From contig JAQFVV010012394.1 in assembly GCA_028023455.1 (NCBI GenBank), positions 29,157,010 through 29,221,009 on the forward strand: a stretch of DNA of 64,000 nt. The letters run 5' to 3'. Below are positions 32,283 to 43,409 of this stretch, in pieces. The translations under genes were made by a program, and so were the position numbers. Numbering within the stretch: the first letter of the stretch is position 1; the number at the start of each line of letters is the position of its first letter. The notes under the pieces are model-generated. The model was not told the origin of the DNA, did no database searches, and saw only the letters and a program-made list of their open reading frames with translations. Source of the stretch: Epiperipatus broadwayi. Lineage: Eukaryota; Onychophora; Udeonychophora; Euonychophora; Peripatidae.

Positions 32283-35200
32283 CAGATGAGGATCAAGCCA
32301 AGTGGTAAAAATTTCAGGGTCCTCAAACTCAAGTTAGAAAAAAAAATTAAGAAAACTCTTATTGAGTTACTAACAAAAAAGAAAAGTAATCAAAAATTTC
32401 ATACCATAACACATTAAAGGAATTTATTAAAAAACATATTTTTATATGAATATCCATCTTATTTTATTTTTTGTAAATTCGTCAATTATTTTTGCAGTAT
32501 CTATTTGACTTAAAACTTCCTGCTCTATATCCCCTTTGTTCTCCCATAATACTCCTTAAATAATTTTTTACATGGTTAAAAAACAGAAAACGATCTTTTT
32601 CCTGATGCATTAGATAAAATAATTGTTAAAAAAATTTTCAATAATATTTCAACATTCAGAAATATGCAAGACATTTCTTTAGTGGTTTGATGGATGTCTG
32701 GTGTGATTTTTATGGTGTCCTCATTTTCTTTTAGAAATATTAAAAAATGTTCAAATTCATCTTCAAAATTACAAACATAAATGTCATTTTTGTAAATATC
32801 CTTAAACTTTTTTATCACATTTTTTACCTTCTAGTGATAAATGCCAATCAAAAAATATTTGAAAAGGCTCCACAATGACTTCATATGTCTGAGTTCTTCG
32901 AGATAGTTCTGCCTTGGTGTTATCACAAATGGAAAAATGAATTGACTATGAAATTTTCTCTTATTGTACATTCATGTCCAACTTTTTTGATTTTATCAAA
33001 AAACATTTTTCTCTTTTGTTGTCTGTGAGTTTGTCCATCTTCCACATTAAATGATAGCCCTGGTAAATCAGTTGCCTCTTTTTCAACTTTTTCAACTTTT
33101 CTGAAATTATTGATAAAATTTTCTAATGCCTTCAGTAGGATAGATCCTTTCAATAGTTCACACTTCACTAATTGTACTGATTTACTAGTAGTATTTATTC
33201 TTTGTAAAATAGTATTCCAAACGACTGTCATTAGGGCAGTTTCATATTTGTCCATTTTCTTCAGAAGTGCAGTACCTCTATTATGGTACCTTTTTTTCTT
33301 CCGAATTACAAATTTCTGTTAGAGTCTCTTTTACATAGATAAAAACAAGTTTTATAGCTAATACAGCTTCTGCTCTTGCAGACCATCTTGTATTAGAAAC
33401 TCTTTTGATTGTGAAGGAATGTTTACACATTTCTAGATTTCTGGTTAAAATTTTTCAATGATGGGTAGATACAAAAAAAAAATGTGAATAAATTCTGCAC
33501 AAACATAAAATACTCAATTGCAGTGCTATAATTTTCTTCTGCGAAATTTCCAATTAAATTCAAGGAATGATTAGCACATGGAATAAAAACCCCACTTGGG
33601 CTATGTTTTTTAATATGTGCTTGCAAACCTGAGTATTTTCCTGACATATTAGAAGCATTATCAAGTGATTGTCTTCGACAGTTTTTAATATTTACTCCTA
33701 ATTTTGTTCCAAATATGAAGATGTGTGTTTATCTATGGGAATGAATTCCACAAATCTTTCCATTATATTACCACAGGATAAAACATATCTATCACAAAAG
33801 TTATTTGATCAATATGTGAAACATTGGGAGTTGAATCAACAATTATACTATAACAAGCTGCAGATTAGATTTCTTAAATTATTCTGATCTTACTTGATTT
33901 CCAATAAGACCTACAAATTCATCACAAATAATATGAGATAAATAGTTTACATTTCCTCATCTTTAGTTGGCATATTTTTGTAGATGTAACTTTAAAAACT
34001 TATCGTATTCACTTAGATTATTCTAAGCAGGTTAAATAATTTCCTTTCCTATTGGAATCTTTGCTTTCATTGCGACCCCTAAACCCTAATCCTAAGTGAC
34101 TCAACAATTTTTTGTTGATACAATTCTTTTCAACACTTCTCTCCAGTAACATTCTTCTTTTTTATTTTCCTGTAATAAAAGAGTATCAATTCTATTGAAT
34201 TTTGTTAATCTTTTATACATGGTACACATCGCTGACATGTTTTCTTTTGAAACTTCATGTTCTGATACAATAACAGTTATTGATCTCCAATTTTATAAAC
34301 CAATTATTAATTTAGATCTTACTGTTGAAAAGAATTTGCAAGGGTAACAGTAAACACTTTTGCTTGTTTCTGAAAATATCAGCCATTTTCTATTTTTCAT
34401 AATTCCATTTGATTTCTTTCTGTAGAAATTATCATAAGAAAGTTTTCTGCAATACACTTCATCTCTGACTTTTTACACTGATTTTAAATTCTCTATATTC
34501 CTGATATTTTTTGATTTGTCATTAAAAATATGATCAATAATAATATCTGTTAATATTGTTGGCCATAAAACTATGTCATTTATTACTTAGATGGTCTATA
34601 TCAGAGTATCTTTCTGGACTATCTCTACTTGTTCTTCTTCTTTCTCTTCTTTAGAAGTTTCAAACATAGGAAATTCTGAATTATCTTACATAAATGTTAA
34701 TGGCAACTCTGTCTATATATTAACTTTTAAAAATTTATGCAATGAATTTCTTTGGCTTTCAACAATTTCCAGGTCTTTTAAAAACTTTTTCACTTTTCTG
34801 TCCCACTTTGATGTTTTTTCATTTGTTTGATGCGAAGAAAAAAGTTAAACTTTTGTTTAAATTTTAAACCTGATATTTTTAATTTAACTTGGGCCATCTC
34901 AATTCCCCAAAGACTGAGTAATTGTTTCACCTCAGTAGATTTTGTTTACTGTAAAATACATTTGGAAAAATATTATTGCAAAAATAAGATTTAAAACTTC
35001 ATTCACCTGCTACATTGACACAGGTGTCGATGGTGTCATTTTTATTCAATACTTTTAATTTAAAATTAAGAATTATTAGAAACTTTTAAGTAATATTTCG
35101 TTATATATGTATCTTGTAATATGTGAACTTTACACATATACATGCGATTTTTAATATAATGTAACAAATTGGCCCATTTAACAAAATAAAATGTATAATT

Positions 35201-35458
35201 TAAAAGATTTGATTTTAAACAAAATATGCATAATGTAATATATATATAGAAGTTAGAATCCTGCCAAAACTCAAATAAATTCCCTTCAAAAGCAAAATAG
35301 TTAGGTGGGTAGGTAGGTAAGTAGGTAGGTAGGTTGTATACAAAAAAAACAATTTTCTTTAAATCCTAATGAAAAGACATTTTAAGACCTCAGAGCCCTT
35401 TAGTATTTCCGAGCCCTATGTTGCTTGCTTAGTCTGCTTATCACTTAATCTGCCTCTG
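32283..35458 (-). mobile_element. hAT transposon, near-complete but inactivated
   Basis: Termini: CAGATGAGGATCAAG at 32283 and, inverted at the other end, CAGAGGCAGATTAAG (complement of 35444-35458), 11 of 15 identical. The flanks ATTGTCAC (32275-32282) and ACTGTTAC (35459-35466) differ at two positions, both C/T changes, so they look like an aged 8-bp target duplication. The interior codes for a transposase on the minus strand. The left non-coding part near 35304-35335 holds a (TAGG)n run. A 3.2-kb size suits an autonomous hAT. Confidence 0.88.
32560..34860 (-). pseudogene. hAT transposase with TTF-type zinc finger (ZMYM1-like), broken
   Basis: Domains in order on the minus strand: a TTF-type finger (about 34440-34330, KWLIFSETSKSVYCYPCKFF); an RNase-H-like segment with a tract like VDSTPNVSHIDQ in the family (about 33830); the hAT signature QSLDNASNMSGKYSGLQ (about 33600-33680) followed by VFIPCANHSLNLIG (about 33555-33600); a middle helical region (32923-33255); and the C-terminal dimerisation region with LSNASGKRSFSVF (32576-32620), which corresponds to the SNA..ERSFS motif of hAT transposases. 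Several stops and frameshifts separate these pieces, so no functional protein is made. Related genome-encoded ZMYM1-like proteins share this layout, but the TIRs show that this is the transposon. Confidence 0.87.
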
Positions 35459-35584
35459 ACTGTTACATGGTCATGTCATAATATGATTTATATAAGGCAT
35501 TCTCAAAATTGTTATGAATAGCTAAACTATGTCACTAATATAATACATGTGTTGACTCATAGGTAGCACTGTAGAAAACAAATA

Positions 35585-36125
35585 GAGATGGAGAATTAGT
35601 ATGGAGAGTAAAAGAGTTTAAATATATATAGAAGTAAACAAAATATTAGGTATGAGTTCATGTATGATAATAGTAAGGAAAATAGTTTATTGTTTAAGGC
35701 TCGAACGGGATCTTTAGCAACAAGAGAATATACATGTAAATGGAAAAATATGGGTGATTTAATCTGTAAATTGTGTAAGGAAGGAATAAAAATATTAGGC
35801 ATCTGTTAATTGAATGTAAATGCTTGAAAACAGAAAGAATACAAATAATGAAGTTATGGAAGAATAAATCTGAAAAAAGTGATTATACAGAAAGTGGGTT
35901 ATTGGTTTTTATGCTGGGTTTGGAAAAAGATAAGGGGGATTTAGATTTAAAGGCCATAGATTTGACAAAGATTATGTTGTGGAAATGGGATGGAGCAGAA
36001 TATGGGAAAATGTAGAATGGGGAATGGAATGTAAAGTGGCTAACAGGTTTCTCTGGGCATGGTTGCTGAGAGATTCCTGACTTCATTTAAGGAGAAGTCA
36101 CAGTGCATCACATCATATCACATCT
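35585..36125 (+). mobile_element. Family B LINE, 3' fragment
   Basis: Starts at the RWRISMESKRV-like position and includes ATREYTCKWKNMGDLICKLCKEG (knuckle start), a one-base loss disrupting ENIRHLLIEC, then KTERIQIMKLWKNKS and LTKIMLWKWDGAEYGKM (35824-36015). The 3' UTR block and CATCACATCATATCACATC tail end at about 36124. It is more intact than the copy at 2011-2662. Confidence 0.85.
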
Positions 36126-36823
36126 TTTCATTGAGATATATATTGTAAGTTATATAATGCATTTATGCAGTTTTTTTAAAAAATCAGCTCTTCAGATATT
36201 TTATTTAAAACACATTTACATCTGAAATATTTATATTTTCAGGCTGTAATATTTTTTAAATATCATCATTTAACCAAGTGCAAAGTGTAAAATAGTATAC
36301 ATCAAAAGAGTTTATTAAACTATTCCATTCACTATTTTAACAGATGCATTTATGAAAGAAATGCCATTTTTTTAAATATGAAGATTATTATGACGTTTTC
36401 ATATTTTGATAAATCTTGGAATTCTCTTCATTGAAATAAATCAATTGGCATTAAATCAACATTAAAAAATTTCGATTCATATAAAAAATCTTTAAAAATA
36501 TCCAATAATTTTTAAATTTCTTGTTTTATCTGGAACTAAATGAATGTCTTTAACTCAGTAGAAATCCTTTGAGTTCTGAGATCAAAGCTTCTTTATTTAT
36601 TGGCGTTATGTTATGTGTGTTTATATAAAATAAGTTACCCAATAAAAATATACTAGATGTAAATTTTAAATTATAATAAAGGTAGAAAATAATATATATA
36701 TATATTAAACAGAAGCATTTTCACTTATGTTGTAATCATTAATCAACTAAAGTAACATACCCCCCCCCAAAGCAGACATCACGTGCTTCCCCCAAAACTA
36801 ACGACATTTTATATTTATTATAC
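36126..36823. other. AT-rich spacer, no gene seen
   Basis: Only A/T-rich sequence and a short C-run (about 36761-36769) are visible. Confidence 0.5.
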
Positions 36824-37339
36824 AATCAAATATTCAATTGTACAAATATATTTAACCCATCACAGGAGAAAGGCAGTGTCTCATTTTTAATCACCTACGA
36901 TTAGACAAACATGACTTATAATATAAACCTATTATTATAAAGCACTGGAAATTTTGAAATTATTTAAATGGAAGTCAATCTCTGATAATGCACTATTTCT
37001 TAAATATTATACATCTATGTGCACTTTCCCACTGGTAAGAGTTTAAAAAACTTAAGTGAATCACTTAAGTTTAGAGCATACCTTCTATATACACCAACTC
37101 TTACAGACCATGCTTAAATCAGGGCTTAAGTCTATTGTGTGCCTGATGTTATAATCAAATATTCAATTGTACAAATCTATTTAACCCATCACAGGAAAAA
37201 GACAGTGTCTCATTTTTAACCACCTACGATTAGACAAACCTGACTTATAATGAAAATCTATTATTATAAAGCACTGAAAACTTTGAAATTATTCAAATGG
37301 AAGTCAATCTCTGATAATGTGCTATTTCTTAAATATTAT
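36824..37339 (+). repeat. 187-bp direct repeat with hairpin spacer
   Basis: 36824-37010 and 37153-37339 are direct copies of equal length (187 bp) with few substitutions (for example AGGAGAAAGGCAG against AGGAAAAAGACAG). The 142-bp spacer holds a perfect hairpin, AACTTAAGTGAATCACTTAAGTT at about 37050-37072 (quoted in parts: AACTTAAGTG / CACTTAAGTT), nested in a looser pair GTAAGAGTT/AACTCTTAC. It may be a tandem duplication or a repeat unit with its own spacer. No coding. Confidence 0.85.
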
Positions 37340-37924
37340 GGTGACTTCATTTTATTCAAATAAGTGTATAAAAAATTTATTGGCTAAAATGGGATTAAGT
37401 CTAGCAAAATATGTTTTTAAATGTTCTTGATTGGCCAATATTTTTTTATCAACATGCCAATATATAAAATATTTAGAAGAAATCTAGACAGTGCTTGAAG
37501 ATTTAATATCACTTCAATTAATTTCACATTTCTTGGGCTGATAAATTATTTGTTTATATATAAATGAAAACTTGGTGTAGAGTTAGTCCTGGTCTGGTAA
37601 AATTTATAAACTATCAAGTTTCATACAGGCTTAGGTTTTTTTTAGAATAACCATCCCATAGGTAATATGGCTAGTTATCTACTATTGGTTAATAAAAAGT
37701 ATTAAGTTATTTTTATCTAGCAGAAAAAATAAGAATGGGAAAACAGTTAAATTCCTAGAATTCTCAGAAAAACTTTACTTTTCATTGTGCTAATTAAAAA
37801 GTTGTTTGGCCTTTCACACACACACACACGCACACACATATATATATATATATATAACTTTTAGTTAATTCCTTAATCTTGCTCAATTGTCATTAAATTA
37901 AAAAAACACATAATAGAAGCAAAC
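37340..37924. other. AT-rich spacer with CA/TA microsatellite
   Basis: (CA)n-(TA)n at about 37815-37855 just downstream (in minus-strand sense) of a Penelope-like relic. No gene recognised. Confidence 0.5.
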
Positions 37925-38440
37925 ATCATCAACTCCAATCCCATGAATTCTGCATTTTAACATTAGCAACTTGTCTATTAATTATATTCATTTTATTTAT
38001 ATTTATTAAAATTGCCTCCTTAATTTTTCTTTTATTATGGTTTCTATCTTTATGAAGAATTTTAACACTTTTTATATCAAATTTATATTTACATGTTCTT
38101 TCATGATCCATGAAAACTGAAGCAGTCATTAAATCATTATTATTTTTACTTTTCACATGCTTGTATGACAATTCATGCTCCTTTAATTTTTCTTAAACAC
38201 TGCATCTTGATTTACCTATATATGATAACATACATCCACAAAAAATTTGATACACAACATTGCTTTTCTGCTTGACAGTATGAAATTTTTAAAATTATTC
38301 ACTAACTTATTAATGTTATTTGTAACACAAAATAAAACATTAAACACATTCTTATATATATCTTTAAAAAAATTCACTTGAGCATTAAAAGTATATGGAA
38401 TAGATATCCATTTATATTTATTATTTTTATTGTTATTACA
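37925..38440 (-). mobile_element. Penelope-like element relic with GIY-YIG endonuclease
   Basis: Minus strand, in order: ISIPYTFNAQVNFFKDIYKN and CVTNNINKLVNNFKNF (about 38405-38295), the RT-endonuclease connector; a NVVYQIFCGCM tract with a Cys pair; then SYIGKSRCSV, the second half of the GIY-YIG motif (about 38205-38235). It continues EHELSYKHVKSKNNNDLM, FMDHERTCKYKFD, and the ILHKDRNHNKRKIKEAILI segment with the conserved catalytic-region glutamate position (E in IKEAI), ending SWDWS. A stop after SV and a frameshift between connector and nuclease show that it is dead. The RT core is missing. A second copy of the same type is at 57870-58640. Confidence 0.82.
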
Positions 38441-38497
38441 ATAGTTTTTAATTAATGGATATTGTATTTGTATTATATATATTATAATGGTCAGAAT

Positions 38498-38593
38498 AGT
38501 TGAGTCTTACTGTATCTGCGCTACAGGACACCACTAGGCCATTGAACCTAGAAAATTTATATAGTAGGCAGATACGTAAGTTAAGATTCAACT
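38498..38593. repeat. Short hairpin element
   Basis: AGTTGAGTCTTACTGTATCTGC at 38498 (22 nt with a one- to four-base gap) is inverted at 38568-38593 (GCAGATACGTAAG TTAAGATTCAACT). The 48-nt loop reads, on the minus strand, as containing TGGCCTAGTGG, an RNA polymerase III A-box-like string. No B box was found, so a SINE identity is only a possibility. Confidence 0.5.
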
Positions 38594-38599
38594 TTTACA

Positions 38600-39750
38600 T
38601 ATATATTTTATTTCGACTGTCAGCCCATGCCATTAGCTCAGAGAGATGCAGAGATTTATAAAATATAAATTCTTATTTAAAAATATTTTCAATATTAAAA
38701 AAATAAAAGAAGCCACTGCCAGTAATAACACACACAAACATTTATTAAACATATATGTAATTTAGAATTATTATTTTAGTCTAACTTTTATTTTAGCACT
38801 TATTTTACATTTTTAACTTTTTATTTTATTTTACTTTTATTTTATAAGTTCGCACAGATGAATTTAATATTTTATTCAGGTGTCAAGCATAAATAGACTA
38901 CATAGATTACATTTGAAAAGAAATTTTCTATCCCTTATTTAACCTTAGGCCAAAAGTTCACAGTTAAACCAACATCAATCCATCTGATATATCGATGTAT
39001 TCAATGCAGCATGAATACGACAGCACAAAACCATACTGTCAGGAATGTACATCTGAACAGCATGGTTATAATTGAAGAAATTGTCTCTCATCCAGTACAG
39101 GAATGTTACATCTATCTGGCGAGAAGAACAATAAAAATAACTCCATAGGTAAGGGATTGCGGTCCTTTTTGCCAACTTATGTTCCCATTCCATAGGCAAA
39201 GAGGTGATCCAAGGAGCAGGGAATACCATCTGTTTCCAATGGTCAATAAGAAAGGCTTATTTTACCCGAGTGTGGCATATAAGGTGATCCTGCATGCAGC
39301 GGACCTCATACTACATTTACTAATTACACTAATATATCCAATCCATTGACCCAAGTTAACTACGAAACAAATAACTTAAGATTTACCCTCCCTTAATTAA
39401 ACTAATATAACTTTACAAATCTATGTAACCATTCATGCCCAACTTAAATTTAGCATTTATTAAGTTTAGTGTAATGAAAAAACAAAAATCTTAATAAAAC
39501 TTAAAAGAACAACAAAAAAAATGGAAATGATTTTTTTTAAAAAAATACATCAAATAAAATTAATTATTAATAATAATTTATGTTGGTCAGATAGGATTTT
39601 ATTTCTATTAAATACAGAAAAAGTTTTAGAATTAAGGTTTTTATTCCTTTCAAATACTGGAGTTTTAGAATTATAGTTAAAGCTTATTAGAGTTCATAAA
39701 GTTCTTATGGTTTAAAAAAAAAGTCCATACTTTCTATTTGCTTGCAACTT
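38600..39750. other. AT-rich spacer with a less AT-rich patch (38940-39310)
   Basis: The patch 38940-39310 has more balanced base composition than its surroundings and contains an 84-residue minus-strand frame (38975-39229; includes SYFYCSSRQIDVTFLYWMRD). I recognise no domain. It could be untranslated sequence of a retroelement or a decayed exon; neither is supported further. Confidence 0.4.
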
Positions 39751-39839
39751 GTAAGATGTTAATTCCCACAAGATCCTTAATTGTGGCTGGTATTTTATTG
39801 CTGGATCTTGGTGTCCTAGGGTACACAATATAGGAAAAC

Positions 39840-40471
39840 AATGTCATTTCCTTTCTTTATAATTAACTGAAGGAATTGGAAGTGCGTCTTTCCAATTCCT
39901 TCTCCTTCAACTCTCCCCACACCAACACATGTAGCACATCTCTTTCACATCTCTTTTTCTCTCCCAGCTATTTCTTCACTTTTTTTAAATTATTTCCAAA
40001 CTTTTCCTTTTATTGTAAACTTTTGGATCCAGTGGACATTACGTCATGACAATGATGATCTTTCCGTTGAGGTCCATTTCCTGAGGAATTTATTTTATTG
40101 GCTATTAGTTTCTATTGTTTTTTCTCTCCTATCTGACCTTTACTTATACATTTTGAAATGCCCAAGGGCTGGCTTACTTTTAACTAATTAAAATAATCAT
40201 TTCCATTTTACGATAGCATTAATTAATTTATTGTACATTCTTTTTATCTTTAATCTTTCAAGTTTTTTTTTTAATATTTAGTTTTAAAACTTTTTCTTTT
40301 TTTTAATAAAGTTTTCTTTTAATAATTTTTCATCTGTGTGATATATATATATATAAAGTTTAGATGACTTTTAACTTTCAATTTTTATTTCTTAAAAAAG
40401 TTTTTATTTGCAACTTTTTTTAATGTCTAATTTTTAAAATAAATAATGTAACAGCGTGTGTGCTTGTTACA
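39840..40471 (-). repeat. Copy of a TGTAAC...GTTACA-headed repeat (family T)
   Basis: On the minus strand it starts TGTAACAAGCACACACGCTG...TTACATTATTT at 40471, a 25-bp hairpin, directly next to a long (AT)n-(TG)n run. It then shows A-rich blocks and an AAAATGGAAATGATT tract, in the same order as at 62691-63200 on the plus strand. A strong hairpin GGAATTGGAA/TTCCAATTCC lies at about 39862-39900. TG...CA bordering could fit an LTR but no partner or primer-binding site was found. Confidence 0.5.
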
Positions 40472-40513
<42 letters not shown>

Positions 40514-40515
40514 AT
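40447..40515. repeat. (TA)n-(TG)n microsatellite bordering family T
   Basis: Dinucleotide run at about 40472-40513, just outside the TGTAAC hairpin. The other copy at 62691 is also preceded by (AT)n, suggesting insertion into AT repeats. Confidence 0.8.
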
Positions 40516-40771
40516 AAAGCATATCACCTTAGCCATTACTTAAATAAATTAATATATTATAAGAAACCTGTTCTCAAGGCAACATCTAATTGTAATACTG
40601 TCTTGCAACAAGATTACTAATATTTTATTGATTTATTTAAGCATTGACTGTGCTGATATGGTTAAAATATGACAAGTTACTGTTGATAATCAACACATAA
40701 ACAATACCAATATCAATAATAATAAACAATATCAGTCTGAAATATATTTATATTTTTAATGAATATTTTAG

Positions 40772-41041
40772 ATGGAAAGATTTAATGTGTGGAATTATCA
40801 ATTTATAATTACTTAATTAGAAATCACTTTACTTAAACAATAGCTCATAAAAGCTGACTGCCCCAGACTAAGAATTAAAATAAAACTGTTATGTTGATCC
40901 TTGTTTTGAATTCAATCAGCCTGCTGGTTTTATTTTAACTCTTGGTCTGGGGCAGTTGGCTTTTATTAGCTACTGTTTAGGTAAAGTGCTTTCTAATTAA
41001 GGAATTATAACTGAATAACTCTACACATTAAATATTTTCAT
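40772..41041. mobile_element. Fold-back element with length-symmetric arms
   Basis: Around centre 40906.5 the two sides mirror each other with no net indel. CCCCAGA at 40861 pairs with TCTGGGG at 40946, TAAAATAAAAC at 40876 with GTTTTATTTTA at 40927, and TTTAATGTGT at 40781 with ACACATTAAA at 41023. Differences between the arms in the part I compared near the centre are mostly transitions. No loop of note remains, and no ORF. The family is unrelated to Q or P. Confidence 0.82.
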
Positions 41042-41224
41042 ACGCATAGATTTTGTAGTTAACAGTATCAAAAAATTGAAATGCCTTAGTGGGTTTTTAA
41101 GTAGAAAGATAAACTTAAATGTTGAAATCAGCACAGACTCCAATGCATTGTTACTGCTTTTAACACATTAAAATATATGGTATTTTATTGCAGTTCAATA
41201 ACTATTACAACTAAATATTCTACA

Positions 41225-41790
41225 CCGAATTGATAATTTATGTAATTTATCATCTGAAAATAAGACTTGGATACCTTACTGCAGAAGCATAAAGGCATTA
41301 GACAAATTTCATTTAAGAATGAGTTCTGAAATTTTAAAAATACAATGGCAAGATTATAAGATTAAGAATATCCACTATTGTAAAATCAAACTTCATTGGA
41401 TTGGATATGTGAAATGAATGTGCATTATAAGATTTGTAAAAGGATATTGTATAATGAATGTGAGCCTGCTTCTCTATAAGAGATCTCAAAAATATTCTAA
41501 AAATATATAGTCAGGATTGTTTTCATTGAAAGCATATATACGAAGATAGAATACATTGGAGAGCTACAATATTTCAGAAGGAAACTGATATGAAGCTTAT
41601 AAGTTACACATGAATCTGCAAGAAACAAAATTATTTTTCATTTGCCCTCAAACATGAATCATAGTGATTATGTTTTTATAAATTATCTATCATAAGTCAT
41701 GTATATAATTTATTCTTCTTCTATATATATATGTCAATATATGTATGTAATTTGATACTAATAAAGTTCATTTCATAAAAAAAAAAATTG
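41225..41790 (+). mobile_element. LINE 3' end with AATAAA and poly(A)
   Basis: Interrupted frames read LDKFHLRMSSEILKIQWQD, then LHWIGYVK and, after a shift, KRILYNE. This follows the 'FH.R.LR.ILGI.WQD...LRW.GHV.RM...P...LYGEL' C-terminal region common in many animal non-LTR retrotransposon proteins. The copy ends in AATAAAG at about 41760 and a run of A (41778-41788), so it has a poly(A) tail, unlike families A and B. Only the last 180 codons or so remain, with stops. Confidence 0.62.
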
Positions 41791-41929
41791 CAGATGTTAA
41801 AAGGTAGTATTCAAAATATATAAGCATAAGAATGGATCAACATATTCTATATAGTAATATATTTGCAGTTCATAGATTGGTTATATTTGCCTCAATACTA
41901 ATTTTCAATGAATTATTATTATTAATAGA

Positions 41930-42025
41930 GGCAAAGCTCTCCATACAGTAGTGCCACTCATTGAAAGCCAAAGTAATTAATGGACGCAGGAAAAATGGTG
42001 ACCATGCGATGTTTGATCGTTTAAT
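41930..42025 (-). repeat. Terminal fragment of fold-back family P
   Basis: GAGGCAAAGCTCTCCATACAGTAGTGCCACTC followed by AAAGCCAAAGTAATTAATGG (quoted in parts) corresponds to the left-arm end at 3498-3580. The final ATGCGATGTTTGATCG resembles the outer flank of the same family (ATGTGATGTTTAGTG). It is about 95 bp, a highly reduced copy. Confidence 0.65.
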
Positions 42026-43405
42026 TATTATTACTACTACTGCTACTAATACTACTGCTGCTGCTTTTAGTATAACAACAATTTTGGTCCTTTTTTGGCT
42101 GTACTTGTTTGTGAATGACTGCTATTAAATTTTTGATTCCAGAATTTATTTGAATTTGACCTTTTTTTTTTGGATTCAACAATAAGCCTTTTTCTTCTTT
42201 TTATAAACCCAAATTTCATTGAAGATTTAAGTAAACATTAATTTTACTAGAGAGATATATTTTTACTTATGGAGTTAGTTACCTTGATAATAGTTTGGAG
42301 ATTCATGATGTAGATAAGCTTGTGGTTATTATTATGTGATGTATATGTAACCTGCACTTTTGGGTATTGTATAAATTTATTGTATTAATAAAACGTTGAA
42401 ATATGAAATATATATGTATGCATATTAGTTCAAAATTTTTATTTAGCAGCAATTGAAAAAAACAAAAACAAAACTATACTTTGTATTTAGTCTGGATATT
42501 GGAAGTTTTTGTATTAAAGATATTCTACTTCTACCTATTGACGTAATTTAAGGAAAATAGAGATTGCTTTAGCAAATAAGTGAATAGTAACCCACATCAG
42601 ATAAGTTGAAGATAGATAGATAGATAATCGTGACTATTTTCAATTATGTTTTTAACATTATAGTATAAAGTGAATAGTGATTTTTTAAAAATTAGTATGT
42701 GTCATATATTGCGTATTAAGTAGGTGTAATTAAATATTTTTATACTGATTGATAGGTGGAATTCATATGAAAATAATTTTATGGTCATGACTTGAGATCG
42801 TGCTGTTATCGAAAACAAATATTGATATTTATAAAGATTAAAGTTTCTTATTTTTAATAAGAATGCGTGTTTAGAACAAAATTAATTTAATCGGTTTCAT
42901 AAGATAAAATACTTGATAAATATTTATTTAAAGTATCTTACTAACATGTATAAAAAATGTTTTTGTTAATAATGTTTAGTATAGATTAATAGTTTATTTT
43001 TTCTAAAATAGGATAATTAAAATTTCTTTATAAGTTTTATATATATCTGTACTTGATTTTTCTGTAAAAAAAAAAATAAAGTTTTTTTTTGTCAAGTTAA
43101 ATTTACATGATAAAGTGGATGACAAAAGTCTGGGTTCAAGCCCCTTTAATTATATCTAGGTTAAGTGTATACATTAATATTATATTTAATATATAAAATA
43201 TATAACTGGATTAATTTCAACTTTAAAAACAATCCATGAAAAAAACTTATATATATATATGTGTGTGATTGCTCTTAAATTGCAAAATTAATAATGACAT
43301 TTGTGACTTAGTCCGACTGAGACCTAGGAAGAAAAGTTTTAAAACCACCATACTGTGATTATAATTTTATATAGTAAAATATTTTTGCGTTATCGTAGAT
43401 ACAAT
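42026..43405. other. AT-rich spacer, no gene seen
   Basis: Trinucleotide ACT/GCT patch at about 42031-42065 and an AATAAAACG block at about 42386 that could be an old polyadenylation signal. Nothing else recognised. Confidence 0.5.
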
Positions 43406-43409
43406 TGAA

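Noticed and set aside
33110-33322. Plus-strand frame across the hAT transposase
   Set aside because: Antisense shadow of the minus-strand transposase; the same applies to 34591-34830 on the plus strand.
35304-35335. Telomere-like (TAGG)n array
   Set aside because: Short and four-base, not the six-base TTAGGG type, and it lies within the hAT element's non-coding end; ordinary microsatellite.
36824-37339. Pair of LTRs of a tiny retrotransposon
   Set aside because: No TG...CA ends, primer-binding site or target duplication; the 142-bp spacer is too small.
39750-40471. Solo LTR with TTACA end at about 39760
   Set aside because: The proposed ends are not flanked by matching 4-6 bp duplications (CAACT against ATATA), so the border is not supported.
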